Origin: Legionella erythra
Lineage (GTDB): Bacteria > Pseudomonadota > Gammaproteobacteria > Legionellales > Legionellaceae
Direction of reading: 5' to 3'
DNA length: 64,000 nucleotides
Assembly (NCBI RefSeq): GCF_001467615.1
Contig: NZ_LNYA01000003.1
Span: 121,539-185,538, forward strand
Position 1 is the first letter of the stretch, and each line of letters begins with the position of its first letter. Both the position numbers and the translations under genes were made by a program. Positions 53,091 through 61,353 of this stretch are shown here, piece by piece. Below the pieces are notes generated by a model. The model searched no databases and had not been told where the DNA came from. It worked only from the letters and a program-made list of their open reading frames with translations.

Positions 53091-54395
53091 TTAACCGAGC
53101 AGGAAGCGAAAACTTTTCTGGATTTCATTCAAACTGAATTTATTCAGGAACAGAGAAAAGCTCATCCAGGCGCTTAAAGCCGCCAGATCACGAAACGGCG
53201 GCGGCAGATAAACCGGTGCGGTAAGCAAATTCATATTGCGTAATTCGTTAAGCAGCGGCAAATCATCGAGCACCAGCTTGCCGGCAAATAACAACGGGAT
53301 GGAATCAATATGCCGTTGGCTGATGGCAAACCGGATGAAGTTATAAATCATCACGAAGCCTTTGGCATAGGAGAGATCTTTGGTAAATGGACCGCCGTCC
53401 GGGGTGCTGCCGCGGAATACACGTACGGTTTGATTGTAACTGTCATCCTCGCTTAAACCACACTCGATAAAATAACGGTAAATATCAACAAACGTGGCCC
53501 CTTGCCTGACTTTATCCAGGGCAATCACGCGATTGGTAATTTTACGTATGCGGCCAGGATAGGAAGAAAAGGTTACGACCTCGGTAATAACAGCCAGGCC
53601 TTCCTGAATCACACTGCTTGAAGGCGAACCTTTTGACAGAAAAAAGCAATACGGTTGCGTGGCGCCATTTAAGGTGGTGCCGACATGCACCCAACCTTCA
53701 TGGACCTCGAGATAGCGAAGATCACGATCGCTGAACATGGCTTGCTGGCTTAATTTGATGCTGTCAGCGCCCGCTGCCGCATCAGCCACCATGTCGTCAC
53801 TGACCATCACGGTGATTTTGCCGGGATGCTGGGAAAAAAACGAACTTAAACGGGACTCCAGTATGACCTGCGCTTCCTGCGGGGTGTACCGCTTCATGTC
53901 CGCATCGGATTGTAACTGCACATCCAGCGCCGTTAACACATCAAACAGAAGCGTGCCTAATTCAGACAGGCGCGGCCCACCTGAATAAAACGCGTCATCA
54001 GGGCTTCCATAAAGCTCCATCGATAACTCAGAAAAAGAAGGTGTACCCCGCGCTTCCAGCATTTGCACAGCGCGGCAATACTCTTCGCACTGACGTTTAA
54101 TCAGGCGGGTAACCGGCGAATATTGCCCCAACTGGTTAATTGTATCGCGTAAAATCAGACGGAATTCTTCCTGCTTTTCCACTGCATCAAAGGGTAACGG
54201 TTTTCCCAGGTAGTAATCCCGGTTGACTAAAGGCAACTTTTGGGCTTTCTTTTGGAAAAAGTCTTTCTTGATGCTCTCATCCCATTTGATGCTGTCTAAA
54301 ATGCGAATTTTACGTTGCGCTTCCACCAGCCTTCTGGAGATATCCTGAATTATTTCTGACTCATTGGTTTCCATAGACATACGCGTCAACCTCAA
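53091..54395 (-). CDS. DUF1704 / QEGLA protein, MATCAP-like metallopeptidase fold
   Basis: This protein of about 430 residues carries the QEGLA signature (VIQEGLAVITEVVTFSSYPG) of the family annotated as flavohemoglobin expression-modulating. It also has HEGWVH in LRYLEVHEGWVHVGTTLNG, which is the HExxxH zinc motif of DUF1704, the family of the human tubulin tyrosine carboxypeptidase MATCAP1. Bacterial function is not known to me. The start is ambiguous between three in-frame Met codons. It lies 14 bp upstream of the glutathionyl-hydroquinone reductase and may be cotranscribed with it. Confidence 0.85.
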   Translation of the reverse strand: MRLTRMSMETNESEIIQDISRRLVEAQRKIRILDSIKWDESIKKDFFQKKAQKLPLVNRDYYLGKPLPFDAVEKQEEFRLILRDTINQLGQYSPVTRLIKRQCEEYCRAVQMLEARGTPSFSELSMELYGSPDDAFYSGGPRLSELGTLLFDVLTALDVQLQSDADMKRYTPQEAQVILESRLSSFFSQHPGKITVMVSDDMVADAAAGADSIKLSQQAMFSDRDLRYLEVHEGWVHVGTTLNGATQPYCFFLSKGSPSSSVIQEGLAVITEVVTFSSYPGRIRKITNRVIALDKVRQGATFVDIYRYFIECGLSEDDSYNQTVRVFRGSTPDGGPFTKDLSYAKGFVMIYNFIRFAISQRHIDSIPLLFAGKLVLDDLPLLNELRNMNLLTAPVYLPPPFRDLAALSAWMSFSLFLNKFSLNEIQKSFRFLLG

Positions 54396-54418
54396 AAGTT
54401 GGCCGCTCCTTTCCTGCT

Positions 54419-54640
54419 TTATTCAATCTTAGCAGATGGCGGCTCAATACTCACAATTGCTTTCTTATCCTGAGCGGGCAAGTCATAAAAATGACTGACA
54501 TTGTCACTCGTCAGCGGCGGCGGTACCACAAGGCCCGGGCCATTGCGGCTTTGCAGGTATTTTTGATCGCTATTGCTCTTAATATGCGAACACCCGCTGG
54601 CAATCAGGGCTGACAACACAATAAAACTGACTTTTTTCAC
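54419..54640 (-). CDS. Very short BamC/NlpB-like lipoprotein
   Basis: This 73-residue lipoprotein has the lipobox ALIASGCSH. The mature part (KYLQSRNGPGLVVPPPLTSD) resembles only the unstructured N-terminal segment of BamC, the BAM-complex lipoprotein that contacts BamD; the two helix-grip domains are absent. It lies 15 bp downstream of dapA, the same place as bamC in E. coli. Whether it still joins the BAM complex is unknown. Confidence 0.7.
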   Translation of the reverse strand: MKKVSFIVLSALIASGCSHIKSNSDQKYLQSRNGPGLVVPPPLTSDNVSHFYDLPAQDKKAIVSIEPPSAKIE

Positions 54641-54655
54641 AACAAACCTCTTTAA

Positions 54656-55528
54656 TTATATCAATTGTAATTTTTGTAATACCTGCTCAAGCTCAGGTTG
54701 ATGCGCTTCACTTAAAACAGTCATCGGCAAACGCAATTCGCCGCCGATTAAACCCATCTTGTTTAAAGCCCATTTGGCTGGAATGGGGTTGGACTCAATG
54801 AATAACAGCTTGTGCAACGGCGCCAATTGCTCATTGATACGCAGAGTGCCGGCCTGATCATCATCAAAAGCCGCATCACAAAGCTTTGCCATCTGCCGGG
54901 GCGCCACATTGGCTGTCACGGAAATAACCCCTTTGGCACCCGCTAAAAGCCATTGCGCCGCTGTTTCATCATCACCACTGTACACGTCAATGCTGTCACC
55001 GCAAAGCCTTAATATCTGCTGAAGGCGGGACATATTCCCAGTTGCTTCCTTGATGCCGATGATATTGGAAATTTTAGCCAGGCGCGCCACGGTTTCCGGC
55101 AATAAATCACAGGCCGTTCGACCTGGAACATTGTAGAGAATAATAGGTATAGCCACGGCAGACGCAATCTGGCTGTAATGTTGATAAAGGCCTTCCTGAG
55201 TAGGTTTAATGTAGGCTGGCGTCATGATAAGCGCAGCATGAGCCCCGCATTCCATCGCCATTTCGGTCAAATGGATGCACTCTTTCGTGGCATTCGCGGC
55301 AGTACCGGCAATAACCGGAATGCGCTCGCGCGCCTGCTCAATCACGGTTTTTATCACCAGTATTTTTTCATCACGGTTTAATGTGCCAGCTTCGCCAGTG
55401 GTTCCTGCTGCAACAATGGCGTGTGTACCAGCACTGATATGGAATTCGACTAATTCACGCAAGCGTTTCACATCCACCTTGTCATCCAGTAACGGCGTGA
55501 CTAAAGCCACAATGCTGCCACGAAACAT
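54656..55528 (-). CDS. dapA: 4-hydroxy-tetrahydrodipicolinate synthase
   Basis: It condenses pyruvate and aspartate semialdehyde in lysine/diaminopimelate synthesis. The TIM-barrel has [31 protein letters not shown] and the Schiff-base Lys in [14 protein letters not shown]. Its 290 residues match the family. It heads an operon with the BamC-like lipoprotein. Confidence 0.95.
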   Translation of the reverse strand: MFRGSIVALVTPLLDDKVDVKRLRELVEFHISAGTHAIVAAGTTGEAGTLNRDEKILVIKTVIEQARERIPVIAGTAANATKECIHLTEMAMECGAHAALIMTPAYIKPTQEGLYQHYSQIASAVAIPIILYNVPGRTACDLLPETVARLAKISNIIGIKEATGNMSRLQQILRLCGDSIDVYSGDDETAAQWLLAGAKGVISVTANVAPRQMAKLCDAAFDDDQAGTLRINEQLAPLHKLLFIESNPIPAKWALNKMGLIGGELRLPMTVLSEAHQPELEQVLQKLQLI

Positions 55529-55685
55529 ATCAACCCCTGATTCACGTTTATTTACCCAATACTACTGGTGCCCCGATAATTTCTCAAGTTCGAATCAAAA
55601 AAGACCGCAATGACAAATAATGCACAATTTGACTTAATTTGTACTAATATGACTAATGAAGGAACAAATAGAGAGGAACTTTACC

Positions 55686-55925
55686 ATGAAAAAAACACTA
55701 CCTATAGTGCTCTTTATAGGATTATCAACAACTATCCTTGGTGGATGCACCTCAACGCAAGTAGGGACAGCCGCAGGCGCAGGTATTGGCGCAGGTATCG
55801 GTTACGCTGTTTCTGGTGGCGATGCGCTGGGTACAGCCATTGGCGCAGGAGCTGGTGCCTTGATTGGTAATCAAATCGGCCAGGAAGACGATCGACGTCG
55901 TTACTACCGCTATTATTACTACTAA
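55686..55925 (+). CDS. Glycine-zipper lipoprotein with Tyr/Arg tail
   Basis: This 79-residue lipoprotein has the lipobox TILGGCTST. The mature part has a glycine-zipper repeat (GTAAGAGIGAGIGYAVSGGD then GTAIGAGAGALIGNQIG), followed by RRRYYRYYYY. It would sit in the inner leaflet of the outer membrane. Glycine-zipper lipoproteins of the SlyB/OsmB type help membrane integrity. An ATG at 55686 was chosen. Confidence 0.75.
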   Translation: MKKTLPIVLFIGLSTTILGGCTSTQVGTAAGAGIGAGIGYAVSGGDALGTAIGAGAGALIGNQIGQEDDRRRYYRYYYY

Positions 55926-55930
55926 TAGCC

Positions 55931-55970
55931 ATTTTGCCTCAATCCTTCACGGGATGTGTTGAGGCAAAAT
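55931..55970. repeat. 11-bp inverted repeat after the lipoprotein gene
   Basis: ATTTTGCCTCA-N18-TGAGGCAAAAT is perfect and starts 5 bp after the stop codon. The arms carry T on the 5' side and A on the 3' side, so no U-tail follows the hairpin. It may still terminate transcription or stabilise the message. Confidence 0.6.
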
Positions 55971-56032
55971 AAAAATTCATTGCTATACTGATTCTGTTAC
56001 TGGTTTAATCTAACGTATAAACTGAATCATTC

Positions 56033-56065
56033 CAACCTGAAAGCCAATCTGGTTTATTCAGGTTG
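56033..56065. repeat. 9-bp inverted repeat in front of the BDH operon
   Basis: CAACCTGAA-N15-TTCAGGTTG is a perfect palindrome 56 bp upstream of the first gene of the hydroxybutyrate/patatin/ADC operon. It might be an operator. Confidence 0.5.
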
Positions 56066-56121
56066 ACGCATTGGCACTAACAGGACGCTTCACAAGAACG
56101 ATAACAACAAGGAATGTTCGT

Positions 56122-56901
56122 ATGCAATTAAAAGATAAAGTTTCAGTGGTTACCGGGGCCGCCAGCGGCATAGGCAAAGAAATCGCCCTGCTTTACGCCC
56201 GCGAAGGCAGCAAGGTCGCCATTGCTGATTTAAATCTCAGTCAAGCCCAGGTCGTGGCTGACGAAATCAAAGCCAAAGGCGGCCAGGCCATGGCCGTCGC
56301 CATGAATGTGACCGACGAAGAACAGGTCAATAACGGCATCGATGCGGTCGCCGATCAATTTGGCGGTATCGATGTGTTAGTCAGTAATGCCGGTATTCAG
56401 ATCATTGAGTCTGTCGACAAGCTGTCTTTTTCTGACTGGAAAAAAATGCTGGCCATCCATCTTGACGGCGCCTTTTTAACGACGCGCGCCGCCTTGAAAT
56501 ACATGTACCGCTCAAACAGCGGCAGCATTATTTACATGGGCTCAGTCCACTCCAAAGAAGCCTCGTTGCTAAAAGCACCCTATGTGACCGCCAAACACGG
56601 TCTGCTTGGCTTATGCCGCGTGGTCGCCAAAGAAGGCGCCGCTCATGGCGTACGAGCCAATGTCATTTGCCCAGGCTTTGTCCGCACACCCTTGGTTGAC
56701 AAGCAAATTCCTGAGCAAGCGAAAGAATTGGGTATTTCCGAAGAAGATGTCATAAAAAAAGTGATGCTGAAAGAAACCGTAGACGGTGAATTTACGACGA
56801 CTAAAGACGTGGCTGAGACCGCCTTGTTTTTTGCCTCATTTAAATCCAACGCGCTCACAGGTCAATCGCTTATCGTCAGTCACGGCTGGGTAATGGAATA
56901 G
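56122..56901 (+). CDS. 3-hydroxybutyrate dehydrogenase (SDR)
   Basis: This NAD-dependent dehydrogenase of the SDR family converts 3-hydroxybutyrate to acetoacetate. The start at 56122 (MQLKDKVS) follows AAGGAATG. Motifs are [31 protein letters not shown] and the catalytic Ser-Tyr-Lys (MGSVHS ... [10 protein letters not shown]). The C-terminal [15 protein letters not shown] is typical of BDH. It is coupled to the patatin gene, whose GTG overlaps its stop. Confidence 0.92.
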   Translation: MQLKDKVSVVTGAASGIGKEIALLYAREGSKVAIADLNLSQAQVVADEIKAKGGQAMAVAMNVTDEEQVNNGIDAVADQFGGIDVLVSNAGIQIIESVDKLSFSDWKKMLAIHLDGAFLTTRAALKYMYRSNSGSIIYMGSVHSKEASLLKAPYVTAKHGLLGLCRVVAKEGAAHGVRANVICPGFVRTPLVDKQIPEQAKELGISEEDVIKKVMLKETVDGEFTTTKDVAETALFFASFKSNALTGQSLIVSHGWVME

Positions 56902-58058
56902 TGGCTGCGCGGCTAAAACCGAACCGCCAGCATGATTATCTGGCGTGTTCCTTACAGGGAGGCGGCGCCTTAGGCACTTATCAGGTGGGGGTCTTACAGG
57001 CGCTGCAGGAAGCCAATTATTTTCCGGACTGGTTTGTCGGCACCTCCATTGGTGCTATCAATGCCGCTTTGGCAGCGGGCAATCCGCCGGCAGAACGTTT
57101 CCAGAAAATGCTATCTTTCTGGGAAAGCGTTACCACACCCACGTTTTTTGACGTGGATGCCTGGCACAACGACCATGCCGGCAGGCGCTGGGAACATTTC
57201 ATGTCTGCCCAGTCTGCTTTATGGTTTGGACAGCCTGGATTTTTTACGCCACGCTACCCGCAGCCGGAATTAAGTATGGAAAGCGCTGTGGACAAGATCA
57301 GTTACTATGACACGTCCGCACTGAAAGGAACCCTGGAGCGCCTCATTGATTTTGACCGCATCAATGCCGGCGAAACCCGGTTGAGTGTCGGTGCGGTTGA
57401 AGTCTGTTCCGGTTCCATTGTTTACTTTGACTCTGCGAAGGAAACCCTTGGCCCTGAACACATTATGGCCAGCGGCGCGTTACCGCCCGGTTTCCCTGCC
57501 ATTGAAATCGAGGGCAAATTTTACTGGGACGGCGGCATTTCCAGCAACTCCCCAATCAGTTATGTGTTAAGCCAGAATCCATCCAAAACCCTGCTGTGCT
57601 TTATGGTGCATTTGTTTAATTCACTGGGATTAAAGCCCTCTTCCCTGGATGAAGTCCTCAAACGCAAAAAGGACATCGAGTATTCGAGCCGCTTTGCTGA
57701 AATCGTCAACATGCACAAAGAAATCCACTCGCTCAAATACCGCATTAAAATGCTGTCAGCATTTATTCCTGAAACAGCTAAAGATAAAAATCCTGACGTA
57801 GAAGACTGCCTAAGCTGCGGTTGTGACAAAACCGTGGCCCTGGTACGTTTTCTTTATCCAGGGGACGATACGGATTTAGCTTCCAAGGATTACGAATTTT
57901 CACGCAAATCGGTGATGGAGCGTATTGCCGCAGGCTACCGCGATGGGCGCCGCGGCATTGAACGATCCCCATGGCATGCACAAATACCTGAGCTGTCTGG
58001 AATTGAAGTCTATGATATGGCGGTTACCCCCACTCATCTTACAGGAGTTTTATCATGA
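56901..58058 (+). CDS. Patatin-like phospholipase
   Basis: This 385-residue acyl hydrolase has the oxyanion loop [20 protein letters not shown], the nucleophile Ser in [14 protein letters not shown] and the Asp-Gly-Gly dyad [17 protein letters not shown]3734-type C-terminal half follows. The GTG start overlaps the upstream stop. No signal peptide, so it is cytoplasmic or exported by an unusual route. In this operon it may release storage lipid or PHB-related acyl groups. Confidence 0.9.
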   Translation: MAARLKPNRQHDYLACSLQGGGALGTYQVGVLQALQEANYFPDWFVGTSIGAINAALAAGNPPAERFQKMLSFWESVTTPTFFDVDAWHNDHAGRRWEHFMSAQSALWFGQPGFFTPRYPQPELSMESAVDKISYYDTSALKGTLERLIDFDRINAGETRLSVGAVEVCSGSIVYFDSAKETLGPEHIMASGALPPGFPAIEIEGKFYWDGGISSNSPISYVLSQNPSKTLLCFMVHLFNSLGLKPSSLDEVLKRKKDIEYSSRFAEIVNMHKEIHSLKYRIKMLSAFIPETAKDKNPDVEDCLSCGCDKTVALVRFLYPGDDTDLASKDYEFSRKSVMERIAAGYRDGRRGIERSPWHAQIPELSGIEVYDMAVTPTHLTGVLS

Positions 58059-58795
58059 AGGAATCTGAAGTCAAAGATCAGGCATTTGCCATGCCGTTTA
58101 CCTGTCCATGCTACCCTCGCGGCCCTTATCGCTTTATTAACCGCGAATATTTGATCGTGACTTATGAAACCGACATGGACTTGTTGCGGGAGGTCGTGCC
58201 TGAACCCCTGGAAGTCACAGACCCCCTGGTTAAATTTGAATTTATCCGCATGCCGGACTCCACAGGCTTTGGTGATTACACCGAATCAGGCCAGGTTATT
58301 CCAGTCCGTTTTCAGGGCAAAAGCGGCGGTTATACTCATGCCATGTTTTTAGACGATTTGCCGCCCATTGCCGGTGGCCGCGAAATCTGGGGATTCCCCA
58401 AAAAACTGGCGCAACCCACCCTGGTTGTCGACAAGGAAGTTTTAGTCGGTACACTCGATTATGGCCACACCCGCATCGCCACGGCTACCATGGGTTACAA
58501 GTTTCAGGCGCTGGATAGTAAAAAAGTAGCCGAATCGATGTCCGCCCCCAATTATTTACTGAAAATCATCCCCCATGTCGATGGCACAACCCGCATCTGC
58601 GAATTGGTGGAGTACTACCTGACTGACTTGACCATTAAGGGAGCCTGGTCCGGACCGGCACAGTTGGAGCTGTTTCATCATGCCTTGGCCCCTGTCGCAT
58701 CCTTACCGGTTAAACGGGTGGTGAATGCGGTGCATCTGCAATCCGATTTAACCCTGCCGTACGGCAAAGTCGTTCATGATTATATGAATCAGTGA
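58055..58795 (+). CDS. Acetoacetate decarboxylase
   Basis: This 246-residue decarboxylase turns acetoacetate into acetone and CO2. The active Schiff-base Lys lies in [15 protein letters not shown], the family motif. It overlaps the patatin gene by 4 bp (ATGA), indicating coupled translation. With BDH and patatin it forms a ketone-body-type module. Confidence 0.93.
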   Translation: MKESEVKDQAFAMPFTCPCYPRGPYRFINREYLIVTYETDMDLLREVVPEPLEVTDPLVKFEFIRMPDSTGFGDYTESGQVIPVRFQGKSGGYTHAMFLDDLPPIAGGREIWGFPKKLAQPTLVVDKEVLVGTLDYGHTRIATATMGYKFQALDSKKVAESMSAPNYLLKIIPHVDGTTRICELVEYYLTDLTIKGAWSGPAQLELFHHALAPVASLPVKRVVNAVHLQSDLTLPYGKVVHDYMNQ

Positions 58796-58881
58796 GGCGT
58801 GTTATGAAGGGTATGTTTTTTGCTTTTAAATTGGAAATTGTATGTAAGCATCCTGCGCTACGTTAGATAGGAAATTATTAC

Positions 58882-59760
58882 ATGCTCATTATTATCGGTT
58901 ACATTGTTATTCTACTCTGTGTTTTTGGTGGCTTTGCCCTGGCAGGGGGCCATCTGGCGGCGGTTTTTCAGCCGCTGGAACTGCTTATTATCGGGGGTGC
59001 CGCAATCGGCGCCCTCATTGTGGGCAACAACCCGACGGTGTTAAAAGCCATTGGCAAAGCCTTACCAGCTGTATTTAAGGGCCAGAAATCAGAAAAAGTC
59101 CTTTACATGGATTTGCTGGCACTGCTTTATGCCCTGCTCAACAAATCCCGCCAGGAAGGTTTGATGTCCCTGGAAACAGACGTTGATGATCCGGCGAACA
59201 GCCCCATTTTCACGAATTTCCCACGCTTGATGGCCAAACACCATATCATTGAATTCATTTGCGATTATTTCAGGCTGATTATCACCTCCAATCTGCAGCC
59301 TCATCAGCTGGAAGCCCTGATGGACAGTGAAATTGAAACCCACCATACCGAAGAAATGATCCCGGCTCAGGCCATCACCAAACTGGCAGACGGTATGCCG
59401 GCTTTCGGGATTGTTGCCGCCGTATTGGGGGTCGTGCACACCATGGAGTCGATTCACCTGCCCCCTGCCGAGTTGGGGGTTTTAGTGGCTCATGCCCTGG
59501 TAGGAACCTTTTTGGGTATTCTGCTTGGTTATGGCTTCGTCGGCCCCGTCGCCAATGCCATGGAACAACGCGCCAACTCATCCCAGCTCATGCTCAATTG
59601 CATTAAAGTAACTATACTTGCCAGTATGAATAATAATCCACCGATTATTGCCACTGAGTTTGGTCGCAAAGTGTTATTTTCTGCTTCAAGGCCTTCGTTT
59701 AACGAGCTGAATGAACAAATCAAATCGGCTTCGACGATTGCAAAACCCGAAAGTGAATAG
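58882..59760 (+). CDS. motA: Flagellar motor stator protein MotA
   Basis: This 292-residue stator A-subunit has four helices and the MotA signature FGIVAAVLGVVHTMESI, plus the long cytoplasmic loop. It forms the main stator with the following MotB, 15 bp away. It belongs to a second stator locus, distinct from motCD in the flagellar operon. No clear sigma-54 or FliA promoter was found upstream. Confidence 0.93.
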   Translation: MLIIIGYIVILLCVFGGFALAGGHLAAVFQPLELLIIGGAAIGALIVGNNPTVLKAIGKALPAVFKGQKSEKVLYMDLLALLYALLNKSRQEGLMSLETDVDDPANSPIFTNFPRLMAKHHIIEFICDYFRLIITSNLQPHQLEALMDSEIETHHTEEMIPAQAITKLADGMPAFGIVAAVLGVVHTMESIHLPPAELGVLVAHALVGTFLGILLGYGFVGPVANAMEQRANSSQLMLNCIKVTILASMNNNPPIIATEFGRKVLFSASRPSFNELNEQIKSASTIAKPESE

Positions 59761-59775
59761 TAACAAGAGGTTTGT

Positions 59776-60861
59776 GTGGACGGCAACGACAGCAAAGACA
59801 AGGATAAGGAAGCCCATCCCCCGATTATCCGTAAAATCAAAAAGCATGGGCATGGTCATCATGGCGGCTCCTGGAAGATTGCCTACGCCGATTTCGTGAC
59901 GGCCATGATGGCGTTTTTTCTCCTCATGTGGCTGCTGGCTTCTCTAAATAAAGCACAAAAAGAAGGCTTATCCGAATATTTCAAACAGCCGCTGAAAATC
60001 GCCCTGCTCGGTGGTGACAGTATGGGTTCGCGCGACATCAGTGTTCAGGGCGGGGGGCAGAACATTGAAAAGAAAGATGGCCAGGTTTCAGCCAGTAATC
60101 AGCCCATTAATGAAAAAAAGGAAGCGGCTAAAATCAAGGATCCGGGTAGTCAGGCCGATGAAATGAAGCAGTTGGAAAAATTAAAATCCGATATCATGCT
60201 GGCCATGGCCAAAGATCCAGCGCTTGCCGATCTGAAGGATCAATTGCTCATGGATGTGGTTTCTGAAGGCTTACGCATTCAGTTAATTGATAATAAAAAC
60301 AGACCCATGTTTGATATGGGCAGTGACAAAATGGATCCGCAAATGCAACAGATCCTGATTAAAATTGCCAAACTTCTTAACAAAATGCCTAACAAGGTCA
60401 GCATTCAGGGCCATACAGATGGCCATCCCTATCAGAACCCCGAAGATTTGGAACTCACAAACTGGGAGTTGTCGACACTGCGTGCCAATACTGCACGGCG
60501 GGCATTGATCAAGGCCGGGATGAAAGACGATAAAGTGCTTGAAGTGACCGGTTTCGCCTCGACAGTCCTGTTCGACAAATCCGATCCCTTTAACCCCAAT
60601 AACCGCCGTATCAGCATCATTGTGATGAAAAAAGAAGCCGAAGAGCAATTGCTTAAAAACGTGGCCCCGAAAGCCACAGACAAGAATATCTCCATGCCTG
60701 ACGCTTCCCCATCCAAAACCGGCGTCACGCCGACGTCAACCACGACGCCAACGTCAGCCACAACGCCGACGCCAGCTACAACGCCAACGTCAACCACGAC
60801 GCCAACACCAGCTACAACGCCAACGCCGGCTACAACGCCAACGCCGGCAAAAACTCAATAA
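59776..60861 (+). CDS. motB: Flagellar motor stator protein MotB with repeat tail
   Basis: The 361-residue MotB starts at a GTG after AAGAGG. A basic His-rich N-terminus (KIKKHGHGHHGG) precedes the helix with the proton-carrying Asp (WKIAYADFVTAMMAFFLLMW). The OmpA-like domain has IQGHTDGHPYQNPEDLELTN and NNRRISIIV. After residue ~317 comes a Thr/Pro/Ala/Ser tail of seven hexapeptides (TPTSTT, TPTPAT and so on) that ends AKTQ. Such a tail is not part of the usual MotB. Confidence 0.93.
   Translation: MDGNDSKDKDKEAHPPIIRKIKKHGHGHHGGSWKIAYADFVTAMMAFFLLMWLLASLNKAQKEGLSEYFKQPLKIALLGGDSMGSRDISVQGGGQNIEKKDGQVSASNQPINEKKEAAKIKDPGSQADEMKQLEKLKSDIMLAMAKDPALADLKDQLLMDVVSEGLRIQLIDNKNRPMFDMGSDKMDPQMQQILIKIAKLLNKMPNKVSIQGHTDGHPYQNPEDLELTNWELSTLRANTARRALIKAGMKDDKVLEVTGFASTVLFDKSDPFNPNNRRISIIVMKKEAEEQLLKNVAPKATDKNISMPDASPSKTGVTPTSTTTPTSATTPTPATTPTSTTTPTPATTPTPATTPTPAKTQ
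60727..60852 (+). repeat. 18-bp tandem repeats coding the MotB tail
   Basis: Seven 18-bp units (ACGCCAACGTCAACCACG and variants with 1-4 changes) encode TPTSTT/TPTPAT hexapeptides. The count may vary between strains by slippage. Confidence 0.9.
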
Positions 60862-60868
60862 TGAGGCC

Positions 60869-61285
60869 TTAAGCGGTCATTTCCGAGCTCATGATGCATT
60901 GACCCTGCTCGCCCAACATGAGCATAACGCGGGTTTTAAACGGTTTGTAGATATGGAAAATAATCCGGTACAAAATGACCTGCTCATCGCCAATAGACTG
61001 GGGCGTTGGCGGCATGTCCGACATGAATGCATAATAATTGCTTAATCCCAAGGGGTGCAGGGTGTAATTAACCTTTTCCGATTTCAGTTGTTTTAAATAA
61101 GCCAAGCCGCGGTTGCGTGTAAAATCATAATCGTAGTCAATCACCACATCGGCATCACGGAGAAAGGGAGGACACTGCTTGTTACGCTCAACCGTGGTCA
61201 ATTTTAATACTACACTACCCTGCTCAGGTGCTGCCTCACAAAACAAAGTGGTGACTAAAAGAAAAAGAAAAAGGAACGTTTTCAT
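60869..61285 (-). CDS. Exported hypothetical protein
   Basis: This is a protein of about 138 residues with a signal peptide (KTFLFLFLLVTTLFCEA). The mature part has two Cys (NKQCPPF, QGQCIMS) and beta-type strands. I chose the second of two adjacent ATG codons because GGAAGG precedes it with good spacing. A longer frame overlaps the upstream gene. No family is recognised; a periplasmic location is inferred. Confidence 0.6.
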   Translation of the reverse strand: MKTFLFLFLLVTTLFCEAAPEQGSVVLKLTTVERNKQCPPFLRDADVVIDYDYDFTRNRGLAYLKQLKSEKVNYTLHPLGLSNYYAFMSDMPPTPQSIGDEQVILYRIIFHIYKPFKTRVMLMLGEQGQCIMSSEMTA

Positions 61286-61353
61286 CATCCTTCCGTGATA
61301 AATCAAAACGTTAACCTTACCGTTCAGCAGTAAAAATAACAAGTTTATTAAGT

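Noticed and set aside
58796..58881. FliA-type promoter before motA
   Set aside because: A TAAA motif is present but no GCCGATAA-like -10 element follows at the right distance.
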